DNA of 64,000 nucleotides from Vibrionales bacterium SWAT-3 (GTDB taxonomy: Bacteria; Pseudomonadota; Gammaproteobacteria; Enterobacterales; Vibrionaceae). The position numbers and the translations under genes are program-made. Numbering within the stretch: position 1 is the first letter of the stretch; each line of letters begins with the position of its first letter. Shown here piece after piece: positions 27,200 to 37,091 of this stretch. Under the pieces are notes generated by a model. That model was given only the letters and a program-made list of their open reading frames with translations, had not been told where the DNA came from and searched no databases. The stretch is taken from assembly GCA_000169995.1 (NCBI GenBank), contig AAZW01000025.1:1-64000 (forward strand), written 5' to 3'.

Positions 27200-30100
27200 T
27201 GTTGTTATCTGACGTTTCAGTAAAGAGACCAGTAGCGGCTGTCGTATTGAGTTTGCTATTGGTTGTGTTTGGTATTGTCTCGTTTAATAAGCTTGCCGTT
27301 CGTGAGATGCCTGATATTGAAAGCCCTGTGGTATCGATCAGCACACGTTACGAAGGCGCATCAGCGACTATCATCGAAAGCCAAATAACCTCCAATCTTG
27401 AAGACCAATTATCCGGTATCAGTGGTATAGATGAGATCGAGTCCACCACTCGTAACGGTATGTCGCGTATTACGATTACCTTTGAATTGGGTTATGACCT
27501 AAATACTGGTGTTAGTGACGTTCGTGACGCCGTTGCTCGTGCACAGAGATCTTTGCCTGACGAAGCTGACGACCCAATTGTTTACAAGAACAACGGTAGC
27601 GGTGAGGCTTCGGTTTACATCAACCTAAGCTCTACTGAGATGGACCGAACGCAGTTGACCGATTACACAGAGCGTGTGTTGATTGACCGCTTTAGTTTGA
27701 TCTCTGGCGTAAGTTCGGTGGATATTTCGGGTGGCTTGTACAAAGTCATGTACGTGAAGCTAAAACCTGCGGAAATGGCAGGGCGTGGGGTTACCACATC
27801 TGATATTACGTCTGCATTGAACAATGAGAATATCGAGAGCCCGGGCGGTGAAGTTCGTAATGACGCGATCGTGATGTCCGTTCGTACTGCTCGCTCATAC
27901 ACAGAAGCGGAAGATTTTGAATACCTAGTGGTCAAGCGCGCTTCTGACAACACGCCGATTTATCTTAAAGATGTCGCTGATGTTTACATTGGCGCAGAGA
28001 ACGAAAACTCGACCTTTAAGAGTGATGGCGTTGTTAACGTCAGTATGGGTATCGTGCCTCAGTCAGATGCCAACCCACTTGAGGTTGCTGACCTAGTACA
28101 CAAAGAAGTGGAAGCGATTCAGAAGTTCTTGCCAGATGGTACGCGTTTAGCTGTCGATTATGACTCGACCGTGTTCATCGATCGTTCTATTTCAGAGGTT
28201 TACAGCACGCTCTTTATTACGGGTGGCTTGGTTATCCTTGTGCTTTACGTCTTTATTGGTCAAGCACGTGCAACACTGATCCCAGCGGTAACGGTTCCTG
28301 TATCTCTGATCTCGTCTTTTATCGCGGCGTACTACTTCGGTTTCTCTATCAACCTAATTACCTTGATGGCACTTATCCTGTCTATTGGTCTGGTAGTAGA
28401 TGACGCGATCGTGGTAGTAGAGAACATTTTCCACCATATTGAGCGCGGCGAATCGCCATTGCTTGCGGCTTATAAAGGTACGCGTGAAGTAGGCTTTGCG
28501 GTAATCGCAACGACGCTTGTATTGGTGATGGTATTCTTACCAATCTCGTTCATGGACGGCATGGTTGGTCTTCTGTTTACCGAGTTCTCCGTATTGCTTG
28601 CTATGTCGGTGATCTTCTCGTCGTTAGTCGCATTGACGTTAACGCCAGTGCTAGGCAGTAAGATCCTAAAAGCGAACGTGAAACCAAACCGCTTTAACCT
28701 ATTTGTTGAACGTGTATTTGGCAAATTAGAATCTGGATACCGCTCGGTATTACGCCGCGCGTTAAATTGGCGTTGGGCTGCTCCTATCATCATTATCGCA
28801 TGTTTGGGTGGTAGCTATGGTTTGATGCAACAAGTGCCAGCACAGCTGACTCCGCAAGAAGACCGTGGTGTTATTTTTGCGTTTGTTCGTGGTGCTGATG
28901 CAACCAGTTATAACCGCATGTCTGCCAACATGGACATTGTTGAAGAACGTCTAATGCCATTGCTTGGTCAAGGCTTCTTGAAATCATTCAGCATTCAATC
29001 GCCAGCATTCGGTGGTAATGCCGGTGACCAAACGGGCTTCGTTATCATGATCCTAGAAGATTGGGACGAGCGTGATGTAACCGCGCAAGAAGCGCTGAAT
29101 GAAGTTCGTAAGTCACTAGCCGGTATCCCTGATGTACGAGTGTTCCCGTTCATGCCTGGTTTTCGAGGCGGGTCTAGTGAGCCAGTGCAATTCGTGCTTG
29201 GTGGCTCAGATTACACTGAACTGCAAAAGTGGGCGGAGATCTTAAAGCAAGCAGCTGAAGATTCGCCGATGATGGAAGGCGCAGATATCGATTACTCTGA
29301 GAAAACGCCTGAGCTACTGGTTACTGTAGATAAGCAGCGTGCAGCAGAGCTAGGTGTAAGTGTTTCTGACATCTCCGATACATTAGAAATCATGCTGGGC
29401 GGCCGTAGTGAGACGACCTTCGTCGAACGTGGTGAAGAGTATGATGTGTACCTACGTGGTGACGAAAACAGCTTCAACAATGCCAATGACTTGAGCCAAA
29501 TCTACATGCGAACTCAGTCTGGTGAGTTGGTGACGCTAGATACTTTGACTCACATTGAAGAAGTCGCATCATCGATTCGTTTGTCTCACTACAACAAGCA
29601 GAAGTCGATAACGATTAAAGCTAACCTGATGGAAGGTTACACGTTAGGTGAAGCTCTGGATTTTCTTGATGAACAAGCGATTGAGCAACTACCGGGTGAT
29701 ATTTCGGTAAGCTATTCGGGCGAGTCTAAAGACTTCAAAGAGAACCAATCGAGCATCTTAGTGGTGTTTGCATTAGCGATGTTGGTGGCGTACTTGGTAC
29801 TGGCGGCGCAGTTCGAGAGCTTCATTAACCCGCTAGTGGTAATGTTCACTGTACCTATGGGGATCTTTGGTGGCTTCTTAGGCTTGGTAGTGATGAGTCA
29901 GGGGCTCAACGTCTACAGCCAGATTGGTATGATCATGTTGATCGGTATGGTAACCAAAAACGGTATCTTGATCGTTGAGTTTGCTAACCAACTGCGTGAC
30001 CGCGGTATTGAATTTGAAAAAGCCATCATTGATGCTTCTGCTCGACGCTTACGACCAATCATGATGACGGCATTTACCACGCTAGCAGGTGCTATCCCAT

Positions 30101-30312
30101 TGATTACCTCAACAGGTGCGGGTTATGAAAGCCGAGTGGCAGTAGGTACGGTTATCTTCTTTGGTATGGGCTTTGCGACCTTGGTAACTCTATTCGTAAT
30201 CCCAGCGATGTATCGATTGATTTCTGGTACCACTCGTTCACCTGGTCACGTTGAAGCGGTGCTCAACAAAGAGCTAAGCCATGACAACATAGGTCGAACT
30301 AGCCACGGTTAA
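27199..30312 (+). CDS. RND multidrug efflux transporter (HAE1 family)
   Basis: 1037 residues, proton-driven inner-membrane pump with 12 helices and two large periplasmic loops. The N-terminus LLSDVSVKRPVAAVVLSLLLVVFG is typical. The proton-relay aspartates are in TM4 (GLVVDDAIVVVEN, about 400-401), with GMVTKNGILIVEFANQLR in TM10/11 and RLRPIMMTAFTTLAGAIPL. It pairs with the adaptor. No outer-membrane factor gene is in the locus, so it probably uses a TolC encoded elsewhere. The specific vibrio orthologue was not assigned. Confidence 0.95.
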   Translation: MLLSDVSVKRPVAAVVLSLLLVVFGIVSFNKLAVREMPDIESPVVSISTRYEGASATIIESQITSNLEDQLSGISGIDEIESTTRNGMSRITITFELGYDLNTGVSDVRDAVARAQRSLPDEADDPIVYKNNGSGEASVYINLSSTEMDRTQLTDYTERVLIDRFSLISGVSSVDISGGLYKVMYVKLKPAEMAGRGVTTSDITSALNNENIESPGGEVRNDAIVMSVRTARSYTEAEDFEYLVVKRASDNTPIYLKDVADVYIGAENENSTFKSDGVVNVSMGIVPQSDANPLEVADLVHKEVEAIQKFLPDGTRLAVDYDSTVFIDRSISEVYSTLFITGGLVILVLYVFIGQARATLIPAVTVPVSLISSFIAAYYFGFSINLITLMALILSIGLVVDDAIVVVENIFHHIERGESPLLAAYKGTREVGFAVIATTLVLVMVFLPISFMDGMVGLLFTEFSVLLAMSVIFSSLVALTLTPVLGSKILKANVKPNRFNLFVERVFGKLESGYRSVLRRALNWRWAAPIIIIACLGGSYGLMQQVPAQLTPQEDRGVIFAFVRGADATSYNRMSANMDIVEERLMPLLGQGFLKSFSIQSPAFGGNAGDQTGFVIMILEDWDERDVTAQEALNEVRKSLAGIPDVRVFPFMPGFRGGSSEPVQFVLGGSDYTELQKWAEILKQAAEDSPMMEGADIDYSEKTPELLVTVDKQRAAELGVSVSDISDTLEIMLGGRSETTFVERGEEYDVYLRGDENSFNNANDLSQIYMRTQSGELVTLDTLTHIEEVASSIRLSHYNKQKSITIKANLMEGYTLGEALDFLDEQAIEQLPGDISVSYSGESKDFKENQSSILVVFALAMLVAYLVLAAQFESFINPLVVMFTVPMGIFGGFLGLVVMSQGLNVYSQIGMIMLIGMVTKNGILIVEFANQLRDRGIEFEKAIIDASARRLRPIMMTAFTTLAGAIPLITSTGAGYESRVAVGTVIFFGMGFATLVTLFVIPAMYRLISGTTRSPGHVEAVLNKELSHDNIGRTSHG

Positions 30313-30339
30313 TTCAGTGGTATAGACAAGTAATAGATG

Positions 30340-30374
30340 AAAGCCCGACAACTTACTCGTTGTCGGGCTTTTTA
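30340..30374 (+). terminator. Rho-independent terminator after RND operon
   Basis: Perfect stem AAAGCCCGACAAC / GTTGTCGGGCTTT with a 6-nt loop, then T residues. Confidence 0.88.
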
Positions 30375-30411
30375 TTTGGTACTGCGAATGGTGCCAGAAA
30401 AGAGTGAGGCT

Positions 30412-31005
30412 CTATTGCTCTTTCAGGTATTGAATGGTTTTGATCAGTTCTTCCATAGAGCGGTGGCCTCTTAGTTTCACCATGTAGCGCCCATTAATAA
30501 TAAAGCTCGGAATGCTGGTAATCGACGCTTGCTCGGTTTTAGAAACAGCATCTTCCATAAACTTAGCCCATTGCTGTTGTTGGTCTTGAGTCATGTCTTC
30601 TTGTTTCACAAGGTTGTGTTCTTTGAAAAAAGCATCGATATCCGTTTCTTGCAGCGGGTTTTTAGTTTGAAGCAGTGAGAATAACTCACTTAAAAGTTCA
30701 TGAGACAGATCCGGTTTTTGAGCCAATACGGTGTAGTAAATACCCGCAGCTTGTAAGGTGGAGTCGTTAAAAATCACGTGAGTACGATGCAATTCTAGTT
30801 CACCAGAGCCCTCTTTATCTTTGAGTAACTCTGTCATTTGCCAACAGGGCATGCAGGTCAATGAAAAGAACTTATCTACTTGATACTCGGTCGAATAAGG
30901 TTTTTCCAAAAGCGTGTATTGTTTTCCCTCTGATGGAGATGCATAAGCAGTAGCGCTTAGGATAAGAGAAGCTAAAAGGATAAATACGTTTTGTAATCGT
31001 TTCAT
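30412..31005 (-). CDS. DsbA-like thiol-disulfide protein
   Basis: 197 residues. Signal peptide to about 22 (ATAYA|SPSEG), thioredoxin fold with active site C-M-P-C (SLTCMPCWQM) and cis-proline loop ITSIPSFIINGRYMV. Periplasmic. Canonical DsbA has C-P-H-C; the C-M-P-C dipeptide should change the redox potential, so this may be a specialised or low-oxidising DsbA homologue. Monocistronic. Confidence 0.87.
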   Translation of the reverse strand: MKRLQNVFILLASLILSATAYASPSEGKQYTLLEKPYSTEYQVDKFFSLTCMPCWQMTELLKDKEGSGELELHRTHVIFNDSTLQAAGIYYTVLAQKPDLSHELLSELFSLLQTKNPLQETDIDAFFKEHNLVKQEDMTQDQQQQWAKFMEDAVSKTEQASITSIPSFIINGRYMVKLRGHRSMEELIKTIQYLKEQ

Positions 31006-31132
31006 GAGAGTTCCGGTTTATCTATGAATGTTTTGAAAAGCCTGCGTTTGCTCCTAGCGAAATGCAGGCTTTTTTTGTATAACAATATCTGCTCAATACA
31101 TTAAAAAATGAAAATTATTAAGGGACACTAAA

Positions 31133-31453
31133 GTGGCTGAATTTAAATACAAAGATCTTTCTCAAGAAGAACAAGACAAGCTGGATGCAGCAACCTTTCG
31201 TCGCCTATTAGCACACTTAGACAACAACAAAGATGTTCAGAACATTGACCTAATGATTCTTGCGGGCTTTTGTCGTAACTGCTTCAGCAAGTGGTACAAA
31301 GCAGAAGCGGAACAACAAGGCTTAGATCTTGATATCGATGATGCTCGTGAGCGCGTATACGGCATGACTTACGATGAGTGGAAACAAAACCACCAACCAA
31401 AAGCGACACCAGAACAACTGGCTGCTTTTGAAGCGAAGCAAAAACCAGAATAA
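31133..31453 (+). CDS. DUF1244 family protein
   Basis: 106 residues from GTG 31133 (GGGA upstream). The conserved core FRRLLAHLDNNKDVQNIDLMILAGFCRNCFSKWYKAEAE...GMTYDEWK marks the DUF1244 family, a small helical protein widespread in proteobacteria without a firm function. The conserved cysteines in FCRNC could bind metal. Followed by a terminator. Confidence 0.9.
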   Translation: MAEFKYKDLSQEEQDKLDAATFRRLLAHLDNNKDVQNIDLMILAGFCRNCFSKWYKAEAEQQGLDLDIDDARERVYGMTYDEWKQNHQPKATPEQLAAFEAKQKPE

Positions 31454-31482
31454 TCTCGTGTCATTGGTAACCGATAACACAC

Positions 31483-31511
31483 AAAAAGAGCCCACTAAGG
31501 GCTCTTTTTTT
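31483..31511 (+). terminator. Rho-independent terminator after DUF1244 gene
   Basis: Stem AAAAAGAGCCC / GGGCTCTTTTT, 5-nt loop and T run. The A-run on the other side could also serve the convergent minus-strand gene. Confidence 0.85.
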
Positions 31512-31540
31512 ATTTTGAAAGCTTGTGCTTTGCTTGGCGC

Positions 31541-32608
31541 TTAAGCTAGCTCACCCGTTTGAGAGAAAGCTTCTAATTTTGCAGCGTAAGGTTGTAGGTC
31601 ACCAATGTTGTTGCTCACCCACTCGTCATTGAAGTAAGTGTCTAGGTAACGTTCGCCGCTATCACAAAGCAGAGTCACGATAGAGCCTTTCTCTCCACGC
31701 GCTTTCATCTCACTTGCCAGTTGAAGCACACCGTACATGTTGGTACCCGTAGATGCGCCAACCTTACGGCCTAGAATGTCAGACAACCAATGTGTCGTTG
31801 CAATACTTGCCGCGTCTGGGATCTTACGCATTTCGTCAACTACACCTGGAATGAAGCTTGGCTCTGCTCGGGGACGACCAATGCCTTCAATTTTGCTGAA
31901 TGTGCTGCCTTTTACTTCTGTATTGCCCGTTTTGAAGTACTCATGGAATACTGAGTTCTCAGGGTCGACAACACAAAGCTTAGTCTCATGCTGTTGATAA
32001 CGAATAAAACGGCCGATCGTTGCTGAAGTACCACCAGTACCCGGGCTCATTACTACCCAAGTTGGAACCGGGTGATCTTCCATCTGCATTTGATTGAAAA
32101 TCGAGTTCGCGATGTTGTTGTTACCACGCCAGTCAGTTGCGCGTTCAGCGTAAGTAAATTGGTCCATGTAATGACCATTAAGTTCCGCTGCTAAACGACG
32201 AGACTCATCATAGATTTGGTCAGAGCGGTCAACTAGGTGTGCTTGGCCGCCGTAGAATTCAATCTGCTCGATCTTTTTCTTCGCCGTGCATTTTGGCATT
32301 ACCGCGATAAACGGAAGGCCAAGTAGGCGAGCGAAGTAAGCTTCAGATACCGCCGTGCTACCAGATGAAGATTCAATGATCGTAGTTTCTGGGCCAACCC
32401 AACCGTTACAGATAGCATATAAGAACAGAGAACGCGCCAAACGGTGCTTCAAAGAACCTGTTGGGTGTGTACTTTCATCTTTAAGGTAGATATCAATGCC
32501 TTCAATGCTTGGAAGGTCTAGTTTGATAAGGTGCGTATCCGCAGAGCGTTGGTAGTCCGCTTCAATTTTACGAATCGCGTTGTTAATCCATTGATGGTCA
32601 GTGCACAT
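31541..32608 (-). CDS. PLP-dependent cysteine synthase-family enzyme, probable cysteine desulfhydrase
   Basis: 355 residues, fold-type II PLP enzyme. The lysine lies in [15 protein letters not shown], the substrate-binding loop is [21 protein letters not shown], and the phosphate loop is [15 protein letters not shown]. The start is taken at 32608 ([16 protein letters not shown]) because AGGAGA is ideally placed there; the longer frame to 32692 has no ribosome-binding site and lies over the promoter region. Related proteins next to an Lrp/AsnC gene degrade excess cysteine, so cysteine detoxification is inferred from context. Confidence 0.85.
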   Translation of the reverse strand: MCTDHQWINNAIRKIEADYQRSADTHLIKLDLPSIEGIDIYLKDESTHPTGSLKHRLARSLFLYAICNGWVGPETTIIESSSGSTAVSEAYFARLLGLPFIAVMPKCTAKKKIEQIEFYGGQAHLVDRSDQIYDESRRLAAELNGHYMDQFTYAERATDWRGNNNIANSIFNQMQMEDHPVPTWVVMSPGTGGTSATIGRFIRYQQHETKLCVVDPENSVFHEYFKTGNTEVKGSTFSKIEGIGRPRAEPSFIPGVVDEMRKIPDAASIATTHWLSDILGRKVGASTGTNMYGVLQLASEMKARGEKGSIVTLLCDSGERYLDTYFNDEWVSNNIGDLQPYAAKLEAFSQTGELA

Positions 32609-32754
32609 AAGCGTTCTCCTGATCGAGTGTAGGAATTTTTGTAATTGGTATGGTTTTAATTTAGCTAGATCTGGAGAGAAAAACTTTGCCATATTTGCTT
32701 TATTTTGACTAAAATGTAGAAAATTATTCTATTTAAAAGCGATTTGGTGAAAGT

Positions 32755-33210
32755 GTGATAGATGCCGTAGATAAAAAAATATTAGCGTTATTACAAGAAG
32801 ACAGCACCCTGTCATTGAACGACATTTCTGAAGCCGTCAATCTCACCACAACGCCTTGCTGGAAGCGTTTAAAGCGTTTGGAAGAGAATGGCATCATTGA
32901 AAAAAGAGTGGCATTGCTGAACCCTGAAAAGTTAGATCTTTCTTTTACCGCGTTCGTATTGGTGAAAACCAGTGATCATTCTCATGAGTGGTATGGTCGT
33001 TTTGTGAATACTGTGTCGGAATTCCCAGAAGTGATGGAGTTCTACCGCATGGCGGGCGAGTACGATTACATGATGAAGGTGCAGGTTAAAGACATGAAGT
33101 GCTTTGATGAGTTCTATAAGCGCTTGGTTAATAGTGTGGATGGTATATCAAACGTTACTTCTACGTTTGCGATGGAACCATTAAAGTACACCACCGCGCT
33201 ACCGCTATAA
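32755..33210 (+). CDS. Lrp/AsnC-family transcriptional regulator
   Basis: 151 residues from GTG 32755. N-terminal HTH (about 4-60: [44 protein letters not shown]) and C-terminal RAM domain. Divergent from the PLP enzyme with a 146-bp AT-rich region between the starts. It resembles the cysteine-responsive DecR/CyuR type, so regulation of its neighbour by cysteine is a reasonable inference. Confidence 0.9.
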   Translation: MIDAVDKKILALLQEDSTLSLNDISEAVNLTTTPCWKRLKRLEENGIIEKRVALLNPEKLDLSFTAFVLVKTSDHSHEWYGRFVNTVSEFPEVMEFYRMAGEYDYMMKVQVKDMKCFDEFYKRLVNSVDGISNVTSTFAMEPLKYTTALPL

Positions 33211-33271
33211 CCATTTAGAGATTGTGTTTCGGGTTTAGTTATCGCCTCTGCGATGAAGAAAAGGATTATTC

Positions 33272-33937
33272 ATGTTTGCAAAAGTTTCTACTGCTATTCA
33301 ACTCGTGTTAGCTATCGCCATTTTTTACCTTGGCTACACCATCTATTCGTTCACCAATAAAGTCGGTGAAATTGTCGATACCTATCCTCAGGTTATTGAG
33401 GATCTCTCTGTGCTCACTAAAGAGCTAAAAGTCGAAGAGTTTCTGATATTGGCAGAGCATGTCGACGAGTTGGCGCCACAGATGCTGAATACCGTCGAAG
33501 ATGTAAGAAAGACGGTAGAGAAAGTAAACAAAACGGTCGCATCGGTCGACAGTAAAATCCCAGCTATCTTAGACGAAGTGAAAAATGTTCGAGTTGAAGT
33601 CGAGCAGGTGAGGACCGATGTGATCCCGCCAACGCTGACCGAGCTCAAGCGCTACCGTGTTGATGTGATGCCACCAATGCTTGCTGAAAGTAAATCTTAC
33701 CGAGAACAAACGATTCCTGTGGTGATTGCCGAGTCTGAGATGCTGAGAGCCGAAGTCCCTGCGATTCTAGTGCAAGCTAACTTGTTGGCTGACAAGAGTA
33801 AGGAACTTGCTCAAGGCGCGGCAGAGGGCGCGGTGAAAGGTGTGGTGTTATCGCCATTTAACTTATTGCGCGATGCGGGTGATGGTATCAAAACGCGAGT
33901 ACAAGGTGAGTCGAAGCCGGTTGAACAGGGCAACTAA
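33272..33937 (+). CDS. Membrane-anchored coiled-coil protein
   Basis: 221 residues. One N-terminal membrane helix (about 9-28, IQLVLAIAIFYLGYTIYSF) is followed by a long charged helical region with heptad-like repeats (TVEDVRKTVEKVNKTVASVDSKIPAILDEVKNVRVEVEQVR) and repeating DVxPP/xIP elements. Most of it should face the periplasm as a coiled coil. No named family recognised. Confidence 0.8.
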   Translation: MFAKVSTAIQLVLAIAIFYLGYTIYSFTNKVGEIVDTYPQVIEDLSVLTKELKVEEFLILAEHVDELAPQMLNTVEDVRKTVEKVNKTVASVDSKIPAILDEVKNVRVEVEQVRTDVIPPTLTELKRYRVDVMPPMLAESKSYREQTIPVVIAESEMLRAEVPAILVQANLLADKSKELAQGAAEGAVKGVVLSPFNLLRDAGDGIKTRVQGESKPVEQGN

Positions 33938-33976
33938 ATACGGTTTCGTTGACCTGTTATCGTGGTTAGAAAGAGG

Positions 33977-34009
33977 AGAGGCTAGGTATCATCATACCTA
34001 GCCTCTTTT
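33977..34009. terminator. Bidirectional terminator
   Basis: Perfect stem AGAGGCTAGGTAT / ATACCTAGCCTCT with a 4-nt loop and TTTTC tail, between the coiled-coil gene (+) and tesB (-). Confidence 0.82.
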
Positions 34010-34053
34010 CGTTTATAAGCTTGTGCTTGCAGATGCTCAGAAATGCTTGCTGC

Positions 34054-34914
34054 TTATTTAGTAAAGCGCATCACACCTTCTTGAACGGCTGTCGCGACTA
34101 AATCACCTTTCTGGTTATAAATCTCACCGCGCACTAGGCCGCGAGTGTTGGCCGCTGTCGGGCTTTCAATTGCATAAAGCAGCCATTCATCCATTTTGAA
34201 TGGGCGGTGGAACCAGATCGAGTGGTCAATCGTCGCCACTTGGAAGTTTGGCGTCATGATAGAAACTTCATGAGGATGAAGTGCCGTGACTAAGAACCCC
34301 CAATCTGATGCGTAAGCAAGCAGGTATTGGTGAATTAAGTGGTTGTCTGGCATCGCGCCATTTGCTCTTACCCAAAGGTACTGTTTCGCATCCGCTTTCT
34401 TTGGTTTTAGTGGGTTAACCACCGTTACGGGGCGCATCTCAATGGGCTTTTCGCCGCAGAAGGTCTTGCGCAGCTTTTCTGGGAGGAACTCCGCAATATG
34501 GCTCGCAAGCTCCGTTTCAGAGGCAAAGTTTTCCGGGCCTGGAATATCAGGCATCGGGTTTTGGTGTTCAAAGCCCGGTGCGTCACCATGATAAGAAGCC
34601 GTCAGGTAGAAAATAGGGCGGCCATTTTGAATCGCTTTCACACGGCGGGTACTGAAGCTGCGTCCATCCCTGAGATTTTCCACATCGTAAATAATCGGCT
34701 TTTCAGGGTCGCCAGGGAATAGAAAATAACTGTGGAACGAGTGAACACTACGGTCGTCTTCAACGGTATAACGAGCAGCAGAAAGCGCTTGTCCTAAGAC
34801 CTGACCGCCATAAACCTGTGGAAGACCGAGATTTTCACTTTGCCCACGGAATAAACCTTCTTCCAGCTTCTCTAGCTGAAGTAAACTTAGTAATTCTTTT
34901 AAAGGTTGACTCAT
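34054..34914 (-). CDS. tesB: Acyl-CoA thioesterase II
   Basis: 286 residues, double hot-dog thioesterase hydrolysing medium- and long-chain acyl-CoA. The start at 34914 ([27 protein letters not shown]) matches E. coli TesB; 34923 adds three residues and leaves no room for the AGAGGA site. Conserved blocks are [24 protein letters not shown], and the catalytic-aspartate region [12 protein letters not shown]. tesB-ybaY-atl-ffs is the same neighbourhood as in E. coli. Confidence 0.96.
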   Translation of the reverse strand: MSQPLKELLSLLQLEKLEEGLFRGQSENLGLPQVYGGQVLGQALSAARYTVEDDRSVHSFHSYFLFPGDPEKPIIYDVENLRDGRSFSTRRVKAIQNGRPIFYLTASYHGDAPGFEHQNPMPDIPGPENFASETELASHIAEFLPEKLRKTFCGEKPIEMRPVTVVNPLKPKKADAKQYLWVRANGAMPDNHLIHQYLLAYASDWGFLVTALHPHEVSIMTPNFQVATIDHSIWFHRPFKMDEWLLYAIESPTAANTRGLVRGEIYNQKGDLVATAVQEGVMRFTK

Positions 34915-35082
34915 CGCCAGCATTCCTCTTAGTAAAATGAGTGTCAGATTATGGTGTTAATCATTTAGCTTAGTCAGATATCTGTCAATAAATCATAGGG
35001 TTTCAAGACAGAATATGAAAGCTCTCTTATAATTAGTCCGTAGATTTGCCGAGTCCGGTAAACATGTGGAGAGAAATTGAAT

Positions 35083-35523
35083 ATGAAAAAGGCTCTAATT
35101 CTTCTAACGTCTTTAGTATCGTTTGGCCTGTTAGTCGGTTGCCAAACAACATCAGAAACGAACGCTTCTCAGGAAGTGGTTGCAGAGAATACTCAAGTGA
35201 TTTCAGGGACAGTTAGCTACCGCGAAAGAATTGCATTACCAGAGAATGCATTGGTTACTGTAACGCTAGAAGACATTTCACTAGCAGATGCTCCATCAAC
35301 GGTTATCGCGACTCAAGAGTTCACAACCGACGGTAAGCAAGTACCGTTTGCGTTTGAATTAAGCTACGACAACAACAAGATTCAGCCTAACCACCGTTAC
35401 AACATGCGCGCAACGATCCATGTTGACGGCAAACTACGTTTCACAACAGATACCATCAAGTCTGTGATTACAGATGTAGAAAACACACAGCACGCTGACC
35501 TACGCTTGGTTGGTGTTCGCTAA
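35083..35523 (+). CDS. ybaY: YbaY-family lipoprotein
   Basis: 146 residues from ATG 35083 (GGAGAG upstream). A lipoprotein signal with lipobox LLVGC (C20) precedes a beta-rich domain starting VISGTVSYRERIALPENALVTVTLEDISLAD, characteristic of the YbaY/YscW family. Outer-membrane or periplasmic location; role unknown. Context as in enterobacteria. Confidence 0.9.
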   Translation: MKKALILLTSLVSFGLLVGCQTTSETNASQEVVAENTQVISGTVSYRERIALPENALVTVTLEDISLADAPSTVIATQEFTTDGKQVPFAFELSYDNNKIQPNHRYNMRATIHVDGKLRFTTDTIKSVITDVENTQHADLRLVGVR

Positions 35524-35598
35524 GTAGAAATGGATGCCGCTATTAAGGCATCTTGATTGGCTTAATCTGGCCAGTTGAATAGGCGAAAGATGGCAGCT

Positions 35599-35901
35599 CT
35601 AGGGCTGCCATTTGTATATTCTGAGTTTAACTTTTCCTGCGTCACTCACTTCAATCCCTTCTTCCACCAAATGCTTCTTTTGGCGTTCAAACGAGTCGTC
35701 TTTCAAGGAAATCTCGCCTTTACTGTTGATCACTCTATACCAAGGGAGTTTGCTATCTTCAGGTAAATTACCCAATGCTTTTCCCACATGGCGCGCATAG
35801 CCCGGAAAACCCGAGAAACGTGCTATGTCTCCATAAGTTGTTACTTTTCCATATGGAATTTGGTGAATCACAGCAAAGATTTGGGCTAAAAATTGGTCCA
35901 T
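35599..35901 (-). CDS. atl: Alkyltransferase-like protein (Atl/YbaZ)
   Basis: 100-residue homologue of the DNA-binding domain of O6-alkylguanine-DNA alkyltransferase. HTH and arginine finger are in YGKVTTYGDIARFSGFPGYARHVGKALGNLP. The active-site PCHR of real methyltransferases is replaced by PWYR (KLPWYRVINSKGEIS), so it cannot accept alkyl groups. It should bind O6-alkylguanine and hand lesions to nucleotide excision repair, as known for ATL proteins. Confidence 0.93.
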   Translation of the reverse strand: MDQFLAQIFAVIHQIPYGKVTTYGDIARFSGFPGYARHVGKALGNLPEDSKLPWYRVINSKGEISLKDDSFERQKKHLVEEGIEVSDAGKVKLRIYKWQP

Positions 35902-35952
35902 ACTAAATGTTCCTAGTTCATGAATACCACGGATCGGTAGAAGGAGAGAGCT

Positions 35953-36696
35953 ATGGTCTTTTCAACGTTTCAATTTCTAATTACAACATTATTAGCCGTT
36001 GTTTGTGCGAGAGCAATCAGTTTAAGTGAGGGAGACATCCCAGTACTGGCGATGGTGATTCCTGCGTTATGGATCTTACCGCAGGGTGGTATCGCAGGTT
36101 TAGCTCTACTTGCTGCCATGACAACTTATGGCTTAACCCTTCCTCTACAGCCAATCACGCTCTCTGTTAGCGCGTGGGTGTTGTTCCCACTGTTAATGGT
36201 GGTTTTCTCAAGACGCAGTAGTTTGTCGGTGGTGATTATTTCGGGTTTGATCGTGACTACTTTGCAGGTCGGGATTATGGTCACGCAATCAGCTGGCAAG
36301 CTTGATGGCACGCCATGGGTGACTCTATTACAAGTCTTGTCCATCATGGTTATTTGGTGGGCTGCTAATCATCTAAAACCTGCGAGTCGACACAGCTGGT
36401 GGTCATTAGGGTTAATCTTGCCTCTTTGGATAGCCGACTTACCTTATGCAGCGCTTGTGGCCTTGTGTGTGACGGGCATCATGGCGTCAATGGAAGCGAT
36501 GACGAAGTTGAAAACCTTCCGCTGGAATAAGTTACTGTGTTGGACGCTACCAACTGCTGGCTTTGCAGCACTGGTGATCACCCCGAGCATTGAAGTACCA
36601 AGTCCTGTATTTGTGGTCTGGCTATGCTTGTTAGGAACGGCATGGATGACGGACTACATCATTCGCACTGAAGATAACGAAGACATCGATATCTAG
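35953..36696 (+). CDS. Polytopic membrane protein
   Basis: 247 residues with about seven predicted hydrophobic helices and an acidic C-terminus (DNEDIDI). No catalytic or transporter motif was recognised. It lies between atl (divergent) and ffs. Confidence 0.75.
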   Translation: MVFSTFQFLITTLLAVVCARAISLSEGDIPVLAMVIPALWILPQGGIAGLALLAAMTTYGLTLPLQPITLSVSAWVLFPLLMVVFSRRSSLSVVIISGLIVTTLQVGIMVTQSAGKLDGTPWVTLLQVLSIMVIWWAANHLKPASRHSWWSLGLILPLWIADLPYAALVALCVTGIMASMEAMTKLKTFRWNKLLCWTLPTAGFAALVITPSIEVPSPVFVVWLCLLGTAWMTDYIIRTEDNEDIDI

Positions 36697-36733
36697 TGTC
36701 TACTCAATCTAGATGATGTTGTATGAGAACTTC

Positions 36734-36768
36734 AAATCGCAGGTAAATGGTGAATTTACCTGCGATTT
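36734..36768. terminator. Stem-loop, possible terminator
   Basis: Perfect 15-bp stem AAATCGCAGGTAAAT / ATTTACCTGCGATTT with a 5-nt loop, 38 bp after the membrane protein gene. The T tail is weak. Confidence 0.5.
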
Positions 36769-36903
36769 ACTGGTGGTTTGAATAAAGGATAAGCACTTAG
36801 ACCACAATTGCTCAAAAAGAAAGGGGAAGGGCTTGCAATGGTTGCCGGGATGCTTAATAATCCAATCAATCTTTGAGGTAAGCCTCTTAGAAAACGAATC
36901 TAT

Positions 36904-37009
36904 GGGGGCCTGGTCCTCCCGCAACAATAGCTCGTGAACTCGGTCAGGTCCGGAAGGAAGCAGCCGCAGCGTGTGACTTGTGTGCCGGGATGTGGCTGGG
37001 TTCCCACCC
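36904..37009 (+). ncRNA. ffs: 4.5S RNA of the signal recognition particle
   Basis: 106-nt RNA with the universally conserved core GGTCAGGTCCGGAAGGAAGC and CCGGGATGTGGCTGG. The 5' GGGGGCC pairs with 3' GGTTCCC before ACCC. It forms SRP with Ffh for co-translational membrane targeting. Neighbours are as in E. coli (ybaY-atl-ffs). It is the insertion target of the adjacent transposon; the gene and its terminator look intact. Confidence 0.95.
36946..36965 (+). other. Protospacer in ffs matched by the atypical CRISPR spacer
   Basis: 16 of 20 bases agree with the start of the second spacer (63915 onward). Mismatches are at guide positions 4, 6, 12 and 18. The two bases before the protospacer are TC rather than the common CC of type I-F. 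The match covers the GGAA-tetraloop side of the SRP core, the most conserved part of ffs. Confidence 0.8.
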
Positions 37010-37014
37010 TTTAT

Positions 37015-37057
37015 GAAGCCTGCAATATATGTTCGCATAAATTGCAGGCTTCTTTTC
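37015..37057 (+). terminator. Native ffs terminator
   Basis: Perfect 12-bp stem GAAGCCTGCAAT / ATTGCAGGCTTC. The apical part forms TATG-TTCG-CATA, a UUCG-capped extension, and the tail is TTTTCTTATTT. Its symmetry argues that this DNA is host sequence and that the transposon starts further right. Confidence 0.88.
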
Positions 37058-37091
37058 TTATTTGCACCCTAAGTCTTCATGGTCTATTTTT

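Noticed and set aside
37030..37052. TGT at 37030 as the transposon end, which would give a spacing near 50 bp
   Set aside because: It falls inside the perfect UUCG-capped ffs terminator hairpin, and the bases after it do not resemble TnsB sites. Kept only as a possibility to test with an empty site.
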